Source: Bradyrhizobium sp. AZCC 1721 (GTDB lineage Bacteria; Pseudomonadota; Alphaproteobacteria; Rhizobiales; Xanthobacteraceae). Taken from it: a DNA stretch of 64,000 nucleotides. Position numbers and translations under genes: made by a program. The DNA lies in the NCBI RefSeq assembly GCF_036924715.1, contig NZ_JAZHSB010000001.1, forward strand, positions 682,001 to 746,000. The letters are read 5' to 3'. This document shows positions 53,039-61,964 of this stretch, piece after piece; the first letter of the stretch is position 1, and each line of letters begins with the position of its first letter. The notes under the pieces are model-generated. The model did not search any database and had not been told where the DNA came from. It saw nothing but the letters and a program-made list of their open reading frames with translations.

Positions 53039-53977
53039 ATGCGCTTCGAAGGCCTGGACCTGAATCTCCTGATCGCGCTTGATGCGATCCTTGAAGAGCG
53101 CAGTGTCATGGGAGCCAGTCGACGCCTTCATCTCAGCCAGCCGGCGATGAGCGCCGCTGTTGGCAGATTGCGTCAGTATTTCAACGACGAGATTTTCACG
53201 ATTTCACAGCGAAAGCTGGTGCCGACGCCGCTGGCGCAATCGCTGGAAAGACCAACCCGGGACATCCTGCTGCGAATCCGGGCCAATCTGATCTCGCCGC
53301 CAAAATTCGACCCGGCGAGTTCCGAGCGGCGTTTCCGGCTGGTCGTTTCCGATTATGCGAGCATCGTATTGATGCACGCCGTCATGAAGCGCGTCTATCG
53401 CGCCGCGCCGCGGGTTTGCCTTGAAATTCTTCCCTTCGGTGATCGCGTCGATGACCAGCTTCAGCGAGGGGAGGTCGATTTCGTCGTGATCCCCGATACA
53501 AATCTCATTGATGGCCATCCCAGCCAGCATTTGTTTGCAGACGAATTCTGCTGCGTCGCCTGGCGCGGAAGCCGCCAGATCGGGCGCTCGATCTCGCTTG
53601 GCCGCTATCTTCAGCTTGGACACATAACGGCTCAGCTCGGGCCCATTCACGGAGTATCCTTCGATGAACGCGCCCTCGTGCAGTTAGGTTATAAGCGCCG
53701 CATCGAGGTCATCGCCCCGAACTTCACCGCGATGGCTGCCATGGTGATCGGAACGGACCGCATCGCGACAATGCATCATCGCCTCGCTGTAATTTTCGCG
53801 CGAAACTTTCCGCTGAAGCTGCTGCGTGCACCGGTCCGCATCCCCGCATTCCGAGAAGCCCTACAGTGGCCGGCGTCCTTTCACCTGGATCCCGCACTTG
53901 TTTGGTTGCGCGAGATCATTACCGACGTTGCTGCTGAGGTTGACCGGACTCCAGCCAAGCAAATGAAGGTTGGGTAG
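53039..53977 (+). CDS. LysR family regulator, NodD-like
   Basis: 312 residues. The start MRFEGLDLNLLIALDAILEE is very like NodD proteins; the helix-turn-helix is SVMGASRRLHLSQPAMSAAV with GRLRQYFNDEIF. The inducer-binding domain follows. NodD-like regulators answer to aromatic or flavonoid-like compounds, but many non-nodulation members exist and no nod genes are seen. The divergent position suggests it controls the LLM cluster. The ATG at 53039 is chosen over a TTG at 53018 by the NodD start. Confidence 0.88.
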   Translation: MRFEGLDLNLLIALDAILEERSVMGASRRLHLSQPAMSAAVGRLRQYFNDEIFTISQRKLVPTPLAQSLERPTRDILLRIRANLISPPKFDPASSERRFRLVVSDYASIVLMHAVMKRVYRAAPRVCLEILPFGDRVDDQLQRGEVDFVVIPDTNLIDGHPSQHLFADEFCCVAWRGSRQIGRSISLGRYLQLGHITAQLGPIHGVSFDERALVQLGYKRRIEVIAPNFTAMAAMVIGTDRIATMHHRLAVIFARNFPLKLLRAPVRIPAFREALQWPASFHLDPALVWLREIITDVAAEVDRTPAKQMKVG

Positions 53978-54005
53978 GCGCGACAGCGTGCAGGGAAGGG
54001 CGAGA

Positions 54006-54893
54006 CTAGTGTGCCGCGGTAGACGCCAGCCGCATCCGTGCCGCTAACCGGGCGCTCGCTGCCTTCACCGTATTCTCCATCAGGCATGCGATGGTCATCG
54101 GACCGACCCCTCTTGGCACGGGCGTAATGGCGCCGGCAACCTGCACCGCCTCCTCGAAAATGACGTCGCCCTGAACGGCATATCCGCCGTCCTGCTTCGC
54201 GACACGCGTGGTGCCGACGTCGATGACGATGGCTTGCGGCTTGATCCAGTCGCGGCGCACAAGTCCGGGCTTGCCGACTGCGCTGACCAGGATGTCCGCC
54301 TCGCGGCAGATGCACGCGATGCCGCGTGTATGGACATGCGTTTGGGTCACCGTCGCGCGCTCTTCCAGAAGCAGCGTTGCCATCGGCTTGCCCACGATAT
54401 TCGAGCTGCCGATGACGACGGCGTGATAGCCGGTAAGATCCGGCGCGATCGATTTGATGAGTTTCAGGCAACCCGACGGCGTGCATGGCACGAGGGCGTC
54501 GGCGCCATGCAGCAGGCGGCCGGCATTCAGCGCATGCAGGCCGTCGACATCCTTGGCCGGATCGATCGCGCCCATGATGCGCAACGTGTCGATGTGCGCC
54601 GGCAATGGGAGTTGGACGAGAATACCGTCGATATCGTCCCGCTCGTTCAGCGTCGCAATGACGGAAAGCAGCTCGGCTTCGTTGACGCCATGCGGCAGGA
54701 TTTTCGTCTCGCCGCGCAAGCCCAACTGCTTCGCTATCTTGATCTTGCTTCGGACGTAGATGTGGCTGGCCGGGTCATCGCCGACCAGCACCACCGCCAA
54801 GCCCGGTGCTTGGGATAGCTGCCCCAATTCACCCGCAACACTGTCGAGAAGAATTTGCGCCTGTTTGCGCCCGTCGATGATTTCCGCAGTCAT
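54006..54893 (-). CDS. folD: Methylenetetrahydrofolate dehydrogenase/cyclohydrolase
   Basis: A 295-residue bifunctional enzyme interconverting methylene-, methenyl- and formyl-THF. The catalytic Lys lies in YVRSKIKIAKQLG; GILVQLPLPAHID and NADP-binding GSSNIVGKPMATLLL follow; PVPRGVGPMTIACLMENTV is the C-terminal signature. GGAGGTGCC precedes the ATG at 54893. It is placed alone between the LysR gene and a serine hydrolase; whether it is the only folD in the genome cannot be seen. Confidence 0.95.
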   Translation of the reverse strand: MTAEIIDGRKQAQILLDSVAGELGQLSQAPGLAVVLVGDDPASHIYVRSKIKIAKQLGLRGETKILPHGVNEAELLSVIATLNERDDIDGILVQLPLPAHIDTLRIMGAIDPAKDVDGLHALNAGRLLHGADALVPCTPSGCLKLIKSIAPDLTGYHAVVIGSSNIVGKPMATLLLEERATVTQTHVHTRGIACICREADILVSAVGKPGLVRRDWIKPQAIVIDVGTTRVAKQDGGYAVQGDVIFEEAVQVAGAITPVPRGVGPMTIACLMENTVKAASARLAARMRLASTAAH

Positions 54894-55133
54894 GGCACCT
54901 CCGTAAAGAGCGGTGCCCAGGCGCGCGGCATCTAGCTTCCGCGCTCCCCGATGGTTGTCCATCTGAGCGCCAGTCGCGCGGAAGCAGGCTTCATAGTTGA
55001 TTGGATGGCCGAGGGCAATGGCCGTCGTAGCACCACATCACAGGGAATGCCGACGCGGCCGGATTGAGCGTCGTCGAGGGGATGCCGGGGGGTGGACGAT
55101 GCGTGGGACCTCGCGTCTGCGCTTTGGTCTCCG

Positions 55134-57065
55134 TCAGTTGATCCGCTGACCAATGATCTGCCAGGGCCCCGGATCTAGCACCAGGCGCATCTTCTGATCG
55201 GTACCGTCGCGGCGGAATGCAAGGCGCGTGTGGTCGCCGCCATCGACAAAGAATTCGCTGCTCGACATGGGGACAACCGTGATCGGTGCGCCTTTCTCAA
55301 AGTCAAGAACCGACAGGGCACCACTGGCCTCGAGCTCGAGCTTGCCATCCTTGACGGCGACTTCAAGGTCAGCTCCTGCCGCTCGGATCGGGGCGCGCAC
55401 GACCGTCAACTCGATCGGCTCGTGCTGCTCGTTGCGCACGATCTTCAGGTGGATCGAGGTGTTGACGGGCCCGCGCATCTTGTCGAGCACTTGGTTGAGG
55501 GACTTGCCTTGCGTCGCCTCGCCGTCCAGATGCGTGATGATGTCATTGGCCATGACGCCAGCTCTGGCGGCAGGCGCGTCCGGCATCGGAGACGCCACCT
55601 TGACGCGACCACCCTGCATCGCGATTTCGAGGCCGAGACCGCCGAATTCGCGGCGCTCTTGCTTGTCGCGCGAACTCGACGATGCGAACCTGTAGGTTCC
55701 GACGTAAGCCGCAAGTCTGTTCGCGTCGACTCTCAACGGAGCCCGTGCGGCGTCGGGGGCGCCCTGGTCGGGAACGCGGAAGGCCCCATAGGTGAGATTG
55801 CGAAACGCATAGTTGAAAGGACCGCCCTTGCCTGGCGCAACCTGGATCAAGTGGACGGCGGTCAGTTGCTCCGCTGGATCAACCCAGAAATAAGTGCCCG
55901 AGGCGCCCATCCAGGTGAAGCTGCCGACCGATCCAGGCACCACGCTCCACGCGGCATCGCTGCGGACCGCAAAGCCGAGTCCCCAGGTCGAGCCAGCCTG
56001 AGGCCCGACAAGGCCGCTGGCAATGCCGGCGAAGCGGATATCAGGCGGCAGCGAGTTCGTGGTCATCAGCCGCACAGTTGCCGATGAAAGGATGCGGACG
56101 CCGTCGAGCTCGCCGCCATTGAGCAGCATCTGGCAGAACCGCAGGTAATCGGCGGCCGTCGACACCAGTCCACCGCCGCCCGAGAACAGTTTCGTCGGCT
56201 TGGTGACGTCCGCCATCACGCTGTCCGGCGGACCGCCCCAGCCGCTGGCGGGCGGATCAACCAGGCGGGACAGCTTGGCTTCGGGCACGTAAAAGCCGGT
56301 GTCGATCATGTCCAGCGGCTTAAACAGGCGTGCCTCCAGGAATTGGTCGAACGGTTGACCGGAGGCAATCTCGATGACGCGCGCGAGCACATCGACGGAG
56401 TGACCGTATTCCCAGACCTCGCCCGGTTGATGAGCAAGTGGAAGCTTGGCCAGCCCGGAGACGAAGTCGGCAAGAGTTTTGTCCCGACGCCAAACGCCGG
56501 CATTGCCGTAGAGGCTTTTATATAGTTGGTCCACCTTCGTGCCACCGACGCCGTAGACCAGTCCGCCGGTATGGCGCAGCAGATCCAGCACCGTCATCGG
56601 GTGCTTCTGCGGCTCGCGGGCGAGCCCTGTCTTGCCGGTCACCGGGTCTTTCTTCTCGACGGCGACCACCATGTCCTTGAGTTCGGGAATATATTGGTGA
56701 ACCGGGGCGGCAAGGTCGAGCCTTCCCTCCTCAACCAACATCATGGCCGCGACGCTGGTGACCGGCTTGGACATCGAAGCGATCCAGAAGATTGCATTGG
56801 GCTGGAGTGGGATTGTCTTGGCTTTGTCACGAAAGCCGACGGCGCGGAGATACGCGACTCTGCCATTCCGCGCGATCGCCGCGACGCCGCCCGAGAAGGC
56901 GCCGGCATCGACCTGCGACTGCTGCCAGGCTGCGATCCGCGCCAGCCGCGATGACGAGAAGCCGAGTGCTTCCGGATCGCTCACCGGCCCAGCGTCGTGT
57001 GCACGGGCGGCGGTGGTGAGGCAAAGCATCAACAGTGCGGCGAGAGGGCGGTGCAGGCGCTTCAT
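55134..57065 (-). CDS. Periplasmic beta-lactamase-fold serine hydrolase with a PDZ domain
   Basis: 643 residues. The signal peptide is about 1-22 (LAALLMLCLTTAARA). The class C beta-lactamase/esterase domain spans about 30-410: catalytic SMSK in FWIASMSKPVTSV, HTGGL, and EYGHSVDVLARV where YxN would be in beta-lactamases (here Tyr-Gly-His). The third motif is not clear. Residues about 480-555 form a PDZ-like domain (LGLEIAMQGGRVKVASPMPD, VMANDIITHLDGEATQGKSL), and a beta-rich tail follows. Substrate unknown; esterase or peptidase is more likely than antibiotic hydrolysis. GGAG precedes the ATG. Confidence 0.82.
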   Translation of the reverse strand: MKRLHRPLAALLMLCLTTAARAHDAGPVSDPEALGFSSSRLARIAAWQQSQVDAGAFSGGVAAIARNGRVAYLRAVGFRDKAKTIPLQPNAIFWIASMSKPVTSVAAMMLVEEGRLDLAAPVHQYIPELKDMVVAVEKKDPVTGKTGLAREPQKHPMTVLDLLRHTGGLVYGVGGTKVDQLYKSLYGNAGVWRRDKTLADFVSGLAKLPLAHQPGEVWEYGHSVDVLARVIEIASGQPFDQFLEARLFKPLDMIDTGFYVPEAKLSRLVDPPASGWGGPPDSVMADVTKPTKLFSGGGGLVSTAADYLRFCQMLLNGGELDGVRILSSATVRLMTTNSLPPDIRFAGIASGLVGPQAGSTWGLGFAVRSDAAWSVVPGSVGSFTWMGASGTYFWVDPAEQLTAVHLIQVAPGKGGPFNYAFRNLTYGAFRVPDQGAPDAARAPLRVDANRLAAYVGTYRFASSSSRDKQERREFGGLGLEIAMQGGRVKVASPMPDAPAARAGVMANDIITHLDGEATQGKSLNQVLDKMRGPVNTSIHLKIVRNEQHEPIELTVVRAPIRAAGADLEVAVKDGKLELEASGALSVLDFEKGAPITVVPMSSSEFFVDGGDHTRLAFRRDGTDQKMRLVLDPGPWQIIGQRIN

Positions 57066-57337
57066 CGGAGAGCTCCTTTGCGGCAGTGTGCAGCCGGCCG
57101 CCACTTCCGGCGTGTCGTTGTATCTACGTATCTACCCAGACTACGACGGCCGGGCGCGCGCTCACGCAAAACGCATCGTTCCGGGATTGGTCGAGAGGGC
57201 CGCTGTGAAGGGTAACTGGACCATTCTGCAGAATCACCACGACGTCGGCAAGTGAGTTCGCAGCGTGGGCTCGCAGGCTATCTCGCAGCCGCGGCACCTT
57301 GCGAGCTGAGATCGCCGCTTATGGCGCCGTCGCTGTC

Positions 57338-58264
57338 TCAGAAATGATGGATCCCCAGCGCCGAGAATGCGCCGTCGTGCGGCTCATGGCCGTCCATCGT
57401 CGGCTGGCCGAGAAAGCCGAGCTGCAGCGGGATCGGATGTAGCAGCGAGGTCGGAATCGCGCCCGCAGTGTCGAGCAGCGGTATGTCGTGCTGCGCGGCG
57501 CCGGAGAAATCCGTTGTGCTGGATGTCGGGCCGGAAAGGTTCGTCGTCGGCGGCTCGATCAGGCCGGTGGCCGGCGCGTCCTGGATCAGGCCGGTGAGCG
57601 TGCCGGTCAAGCCGTCGAGGAGATGGCTCGCGGTGCCAGTCACGGTCGTCGTCAGTTGGCCGACGGTGGCACTCACGCTTGCGATCGTACTCGATACCGT
57701 TGCAAGCGCGGTGTCGACGATGCCGGTGAGGCTGTCTGCAAGGTTGTGAACGGACGCGCCAAGATCGAGTGACGGTGATGCGATGCTGCTGCCGGACGGC
57801 GCGCTGCCTGCGCCTGCCGATGGCGCGTGATCCAGAGCTGCGCTGAAGCTCGATAGCACGGGCGTCGATGTAAAAGCCTGCGCGGCGAGCACGTCGCCTG
57901 ATGGAGCTTCGGCGAGCATCGCGGTCGTATCTTGCGGCGTGTTCGTTGGCGTGGCGTCGGCGTGGACCGCAGGCGAAAGGTCGGCCGCAGGAGGTTCGAT
58001 CACGCCGGCATGCTGGTCGTCATGGCCGGGTCCGGGATCGGCCGGCTGCCGCGCGGCCGCGACAATATCTGCCGGAGGCGGGTGCAGGGCAGCCGGCTGC
58101 GCCGCGCGGGCTTCCCCCTCGTGCTCCAGGCGGTGCAGCGCGGTGTCGGCATCGTTGAGCAGGCCGAGCAGCATGGTGGCGAAAGCAACCGATTCGGTTG
58201 CCGCGAGATGACGGCTGCGCTCGGCTTCGTCAGAGCGGCGGGCGTTCTTGACGGCGTCGGCCAT
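57338..58264 (-). CDS. Low-complexity Ala/Thr/Ser-rich protein, probable type I secretion substrate
   Basis: 308 residues with no recognised domain and no signal peptide. A charged helical N-terminus (AVKNARRSDEAERSRHLAAT) is followed by a Pro/Ala region, then about 170-235 alternating small and hydrophobic residues: SPSLDLGASVHNLADSLTGI, VGQLTTTVTGTASHLLDGLT. There are no RTX repeats. It lies 13 bp after the adaptor gene of a type I system and shares DLGA.V and LTG.V/LLG.V patterns with the 96-residue protein at the other end of the locus. The ATG at 58264 fits GAGGAGG eight bases upstream. Export is inferred from context. Confidence 0.65.
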   Translation of the reverse strand: MADAVKNARRSDEAERSRHLAATESVAFATMLLGLLNDADTALHRLEHEGEARAAQPAALHPPPADIVAAARQPADPGPGHDDQHAGVIEPPAADLSPAVHADATPTNTPQDTTAMLAEAPSGDVLAAQAFTSTPVLSSFSAALDHAPSAGAGSAPSGSSIASPSLDLGASVHNLADSLTGIVDTALATVSSTIASVSATVGQLTTTVTGTASHLLDGLTGTLTGLIQDAPATGLIEPPTTNLSGPTSSTTDFSGAAQHDIPLLDTAGAIPTSLLHPIPLQLGFLGQPTMDGHEPHDGAFSALGIHHF

Positions 58265-58277
58265 GACCATCTCCTCC

Positions 58278-59606
58278 TCAGCGCTCGCGGAACGCGCGGG
58301 TGATCTCGTCGCGCAACGGACCGAGCAGATATTCGAACAGGGTGCGCGGACGTGTCGGCACGATCACCTCGGCCGGCATGCCGGCCTGCAGATCGATGCG
58401 CGACTTCTTGACGTCGTCGGGATCGAGCGCGACCTCGACGGCGTAATAGCCTTGCCCGGATTTGTCGTCGGTCAGGCGGTCGGCGGAAACCGTGTGCACG
58501 GTGCCGTAGAGCCGGGGACGCTCGATATAGTTGACGCCGGTGAGTTGCACCTCGGCGCGGTGGCCGACGGCGACGTCGTTGATATCAGAGAGCTTCAGTT
58601 TTGCGGAGGCGATCAGCGGATTATCGGTGGGCACGATGTCCATCAGCCGCGCGCCGGGCTGGATCACGCCGCCCTCGGTAAAGACGTCGAGGCCGACCAC
58701 CGAGCCGGTCGCCGGCGCCGTGATCCGCGTACGGACCAACACGTCCGTGGCGGCGTCGATCTTGGGCGCCAGTTCCGCGAGCTTGTTTTCGCATCCGCGC
58801 AACTGGTCAGTGATCTCGCTCATCCGTGCGCGTTCCACCCTGGCGATCTCGAGGTCGTTCTGCGCGATCTGCTGCTGCATGCCGGCGATGCTGGCCTGCT
58901 GCGCGCCAATATCGGCCTTCAGCCGGGCGTCCTCGCGCTGCAAAGCAAGGATGCGGGTCTTTGGCGTATAGCCCTGCGCGAACAGATGCTGCGCGCCGTT
59001 CATCTCGTCGGTCAGCAGTTCCCGCTGTTTCTCGGTGCCGGCAAGCTGCGCCTGCGTGCCCGCGATCTGCGCTTCGAGCTCCTTGGTCTTGCCGCGCAGC
59101 ACCGCTGTCTCGGCGGCGAACTGGTGCTTTCGCGCCGCCATCATCGCGGTCTCGTTGGCCATGGCCTGGCGCGCCGCGGATAGTTCGCTGCGCGCGCGGA
59201 GATGTTCGTCGAACTCCGGCGCATCTTTTCGGTCGCGCTCGGCGACCAGCCGTGCGCGCGCGGCGAGCGCAGCGTCACGATCGGCCGTGAGCACGTCGAG
59301 CTTGGCGCGCGGGTCGCTGTCGTCGAGCCGGATCAGGAGCTGACCTTTTTCGACGCGCGCGCCGTCGCGCACGGTGAGCTGGCGCACGACGCCGCCATAG
59401 GGGTGCTGCACGCTCTGCCGCCGCCCCTCGACCTGGAGGTTGCCGCTTGCGATCGCTGCGCCGGAGATCGGCGCGAGCGTTCCCCACATCGTCATCGCGG
59501 CAAGGAACGCCGCCACCACGCCGGCACCCAGCAGCGCCGGCCGCGAGGGACGTGCGTAGCGCGCACGGTCGCGCATCGGGGCGAAGCCGTCGCCGATCGC
59601 CGTCAT
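58278..59606 (-). CDS. Type I secretion periplasmic adaptor (HlyD/PrtE family)
   Basis: A 442-residue membrane fusion protein: one N-terminal transmembrane helix (ALLGAGVVAAFLAAMTMWGT), a barrel-sandwich half motif GNLQVEGRRQSVQHPYGGVV, a long coiled-coil hairpin (about 100-290), then VRTRITAPATGSVVGLDVFT and the C-terminal LQAGMPAEVIVPTRPRTLFE. It links the ABC exporter to an outer-membrane TolC protein, whose gene is not here. It overlaps the ABC gene by 4 bp. Confidence 0.92.
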   Translation of the reverse strand: MTAIGDGFAPMRDRARYARPSRPALLGAGVVAAFLAAMTMWGTLAPISGAAIASGNLQVEGRRQSVQHPYGGVVRQLTVRDGARVEKGQLLIRLDDSDPRAKLDVLTADRDAALAARARLVAERDRKDAPEFDEHLRARSELSAARQAMANETAMMAARKHQFAAETAVLRGKTKELEAQIAGTQAQLAGTEKQRELLTDEMNGAQHLFAQGYTPKTRILALQREDARLKADIGAQQASIAGMQQQIAQNDLEIARVERARMSEITDQLRGCENKLAELAPKIDAATDVLVRTRITAPATGSVVGLDVFTEGGVIQPGARLMDIVPTDNPLIASAKLKLSDINDVAVGHRAEVQLTGVNYIERPRLYGTVHTVSADRLTDDKSGQGYYAVEVALDPDDVKKSRIDLQAGMPAEVIVPTRPRTLFEYLLGPLRDEITRAFRER

Positions 59607-61336
59607 GACGCGCGCCCCGCGGCGGCCTGCTGGAGCGCGTGGTAGACCTCACCCGGCGGACCCAGCATGTCGAGCATGCCGCCGCGCAACACCATCATGA
59701 CGTCGACGATGTCGAGGATGGTGGTGCGGTGGGTGATCACGATGATGGTGGCACCCTCGCTCTTGGCCTGCAGCAGCGCCACCTTCAGCGCCTCTTCGCC
59801 GGGAGCGTCGAGATTGGCGTTGGGCTCATCGAGCACGAGCAGCGGCGGGCGGCCGAGCAGCGCCCGCGCCAGCGCCAGACGCTGGCGCTGGCCGCCGGAC
59901 AGGCCGACGCCGCCGGGACCCAGTCGGGTATCGTATTGCTTCGGCAGGTCGAGCACCATCTCGTGAATGCCGGCGCGTTTGGCGGCGTCGATGATCTCGT
60001 CCGTCGAAGCATCGCCGAAGCGAGCAATGTTCTCGCGCACGGTGCCGGCGAACAGGCCGACGTCCTGCGGCAAATAGCCGACATGGCGGCCGAATTCGAG
60101 CGGGTCCCAATGGCTGTAGTCGAGCCCGCCGAAGCGCAACCGTCCATCGGCAGGTAGGATGGCGCCCACCAGAAGGCGAGCCAGCGTGCTCTTGCCGGAG
60201 CCGCTCGGGCCGACGATGCCGAGCGCCTGGCCGCCGCCAAGCTCGAAGGTCAGGTCCCTGATGACGGGCTCCTTGCGCGCCGGCAACAGGCAGCGCAGTT
60301 CGCGGACCTCGATGGTGTTGCGCGCCCGCGGCACGATGGTGTGTGGCGGCGTCAGGTCGATCTCGCCGAGCAGCTCGCGCACTTCCGCATAGGCCTCGCG
60401 GGCGCCGATGAACTGCTTCCAGGTGCCGACCGCCTGTTCCACCGGGACCAGCGCCCGGCCCATCACGATGCTGGCGGCGAAGATGGTCGCCGGCGTGATG
60501 GCGTGGTCGATGGCGAGCCAGGCGCCGGTGCCGAGCATCAGCGATTGCAACAGCAGGCGGAAGAAGCGGATGGAAGAGGTCATCACCGCGTTCTTGTCGC
60601 TGGCAAGCGCCTGCTGCACCAGCATCGACGAGCGCTGGCTCTGCCAGTTGCGCTCCACTGCCGGCTGCATGCCCATCGCGCGGATCACGTCGGCGTGGCG
60701 CAGGATGTTTTCGGTGAACACATAGGACTGGTTGCCTGCGGCTTCGGCTTCCTTCATCGGCTCGCGGGTCATCACCTCGTTGAGACCGGCGAGGCCAAGC
60801 AGGAGAACCGCGCCAATGGTCGCGACGATGCCCAGCAGCGGATGGATGAAGAACAGCAGCATCAGATAGATCGGAATCCACGGCAGGTCGAACGCGAAAT
60901 AGATGCCGGGGCCGGTCACGAAGGTGCGGAACTGATCGAGATTGCGCAATTGCTGCGCGCCGCGCGATGCGCCGCGCTGCGCCGAGCGCACCACCAGCGC
61001 CTCGAACACGCGTGCCGATAATTCCATGTCGAGGCGGATGCCGCAGCGGATCAGGATGTACGAGCGCACCGCATCCAGCGCCGCCATGGTGAGCAGAGCG
61101 ATCGCCAGGATCAGGGTGAGGAGGACGAGCGTGGAGACGTTCTCGTTGAGCAGCACGCGGTTATAGACCTGCATCAAATAGAGCGGCGAACTCAGATAGA
61201 GCAGGTTGATGGCGCTGGAGAACAGCCCGGCCCAGAGGAATTGCGGCCATAGCGCGACCAGCGCCTGGCGAACGTCATCGATCCGTCGCGCCGGGGCGAC
61301 GGAGTCGTCAAGGGCGGTCAGCATGCCCGTAGGCAT
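59603..61336 (-). CDS. Type I secretion ABC transporter (PrtD/LapB-like)
   Basis: A 577-residue half transporter: five or six membrane helices over residues 30-310 (LLYLSSPLYLMQVYNRVLLN, ALLTMAALDAV, YFAFDLPWIPIYLMLLFFIH) and an ATPase with Walker A GIVGPSGSGKSTLARLL, Q-loop YLPQDVGLFAGTV, signature LSGGQRQRLALARALLG, and Walker B LLVLDEPNANLD. No C39 peptidase domain is present, so it does not cleave leader peptides. The system exports unfolded substrates by a C-terminal signal. Confidence 0.93.
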   Translation of the reverse strand: MPTGMLTALDDSVAPARRIDDVRQALVALWPQFLWAGLFSSAINLLYLSSPLYLMQVYNRVLLNENVSTLVLLTLILAIALLTMAALDAVRSYILIRCGIRLDMELSARVFEALVVRSAQRGASRGAQQLRNLDQFRTFVTGPGIYFAFDLPWIPIYLMLLFFIHPLLGIVATIGAVLLLGLAGLNEVMTREPMKEAEAAGNQSYVFTENILRHADVIRAMGMQPAVERNWQSQRSSMLVQQALASDKNAVMTSSIRFFRLLLQSLMLGTGAWLAIDHAITPATIFAASIVMGRALVPVEQAVGTWKQFIGAREAYAEVRELLGEIDLTPPHTIVPRARNTIEVRELRCLLPARKEPVIRDLTFELGGGQALGIVGPSGSGKSTLARLLVGAILPADGRLRFGGLDYSHWDPLEFGRHVGYLPQDVGLFAGTVRENIARFGDASTDEIIDAAKRAGIHEMVLDLPKQYDTRLGPGGVGLSGGQRQRLALARALLGRPPLLVLDEPNANLDAPGEEALKVALLQAKSEGATIIVITHRTTILDIVDVMMVLRGGMLDMLGPPGEVYHALQQAAAGRAS

Positions 61337-61406
61337 TCGGCAATCACCTTAAGCGAGTTGACACGATGCTGCGCGATCCACTCGTGCAGTGAGGCAATCG
61401 AGACGT

Positions 61407-61431
61407 GGCGTGGGGATGCGCTCCCCACGCC
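61407..61431. terminator. Perfect hairpin between the 96-residue gene and the ABC gene
   Basis: GGCGTGGGGA and TCCCCACGCC form a 10-bp stem with a TGCGC loop, in the 128-bp gap of the leftward operon. There is no T-run. It could be a partial terminator or mRNA-stabilising stem that lets the first gene be made in larger amounts than the exporter. Confidence 0.5.
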
Positions 61432-61464
61432 GCGCAGTTTTGAAATGTCCGAACTCAACTGGAG

Positions 61465-61755
61465 TTAGGCGAGGCCGTGGAGCAGGCCACCGACATCGAG
61501 ATGGCCGACATCGGCGCTGGCGCCGATCAAGGTCGGTGCGGAAACCGAGGCGTCGACACCGTTGAGCCCTGCCGAGACGTCGATGCTCGGGTTCGTCTCA
61601 ACTACTGCGCCGAGATCGAGCGTGTGCGACAGGTCCGCCGTGCCGCTGGCGCTGGCAGAAGCGCTACCGCTGGCGCTGGCGCCGCCAAGTACGCCGGTGG
61701 CGGTTCCGAGCAGGCCATCGACGGTACCAAGCAGGTTTCCGAGTAGTGCAGCCAT
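61465..61755 (-). CDS. Small Gly/Ala/Ser-rich protein, probable type I secretion substrate
   Basis: 96 residues: MAALLGNLLGTVDGLLGTAT, a stretch of alternating Ser and Ala (about 25-40), DLSHTLDLGAVVETNPSIDV, and LDVGGLLHGLA at the end. There is no signal peptide, no Cys, and a hydrophobic C-terminus as in many type I substrates. AGGAG lies eight bases upstream of the ATG. It is the first gene of the leftward secretion locus. Similar in pattern to the 308-residue protein, though not clearly homologous. Could also form fibres or a surface layer; not recognised. Confidence 0.65.
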   Translation of the reverse strand: MAALLGNLLGTVDGLLGTATGVLGGASASGSASASASGTADLSHTLDLGAVVETNPSIDVSAGLNGVDASVSAPTLIGASADVGHLDVGGLLHGLA

Positions 61756-61964
61756 ATAGTCAACTCCTATGAAGGTTGGCTGGAATGCGACGAACGTCGC
61801 GCTGCAAGAAGCCACGGGCGTCAGAAAGGTTGCGGACTCACATGCGGCGTTTTGGTGATGATTTGTTGGGAAGGGAACTTTCCGGTGTTGCCGGTCGGCG
61901 GTGGTCCGACCATGATGTGAAGTCTCCTTTGTAAGATCTCCTTGGGAAGGTGTTTGGAAAGGCG

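Noticed and set aside
53039..53977. True NodD and a nodulation region
   Set aside because: Only the protein start and the ATC-N9-GAT spacing recall NodD. No nod, nif or noe genes lie in the window, and many LysR regulators share this form.
57100..57255. Gene fragment ending AAVKGNWTILQNHHDVGK
   Set aside because: A short open stretch on the plus strand upstream of the serine hydrolase looks a little protein-like, but I recognise no family and its upstream part is antisense to the hydrolase gene.
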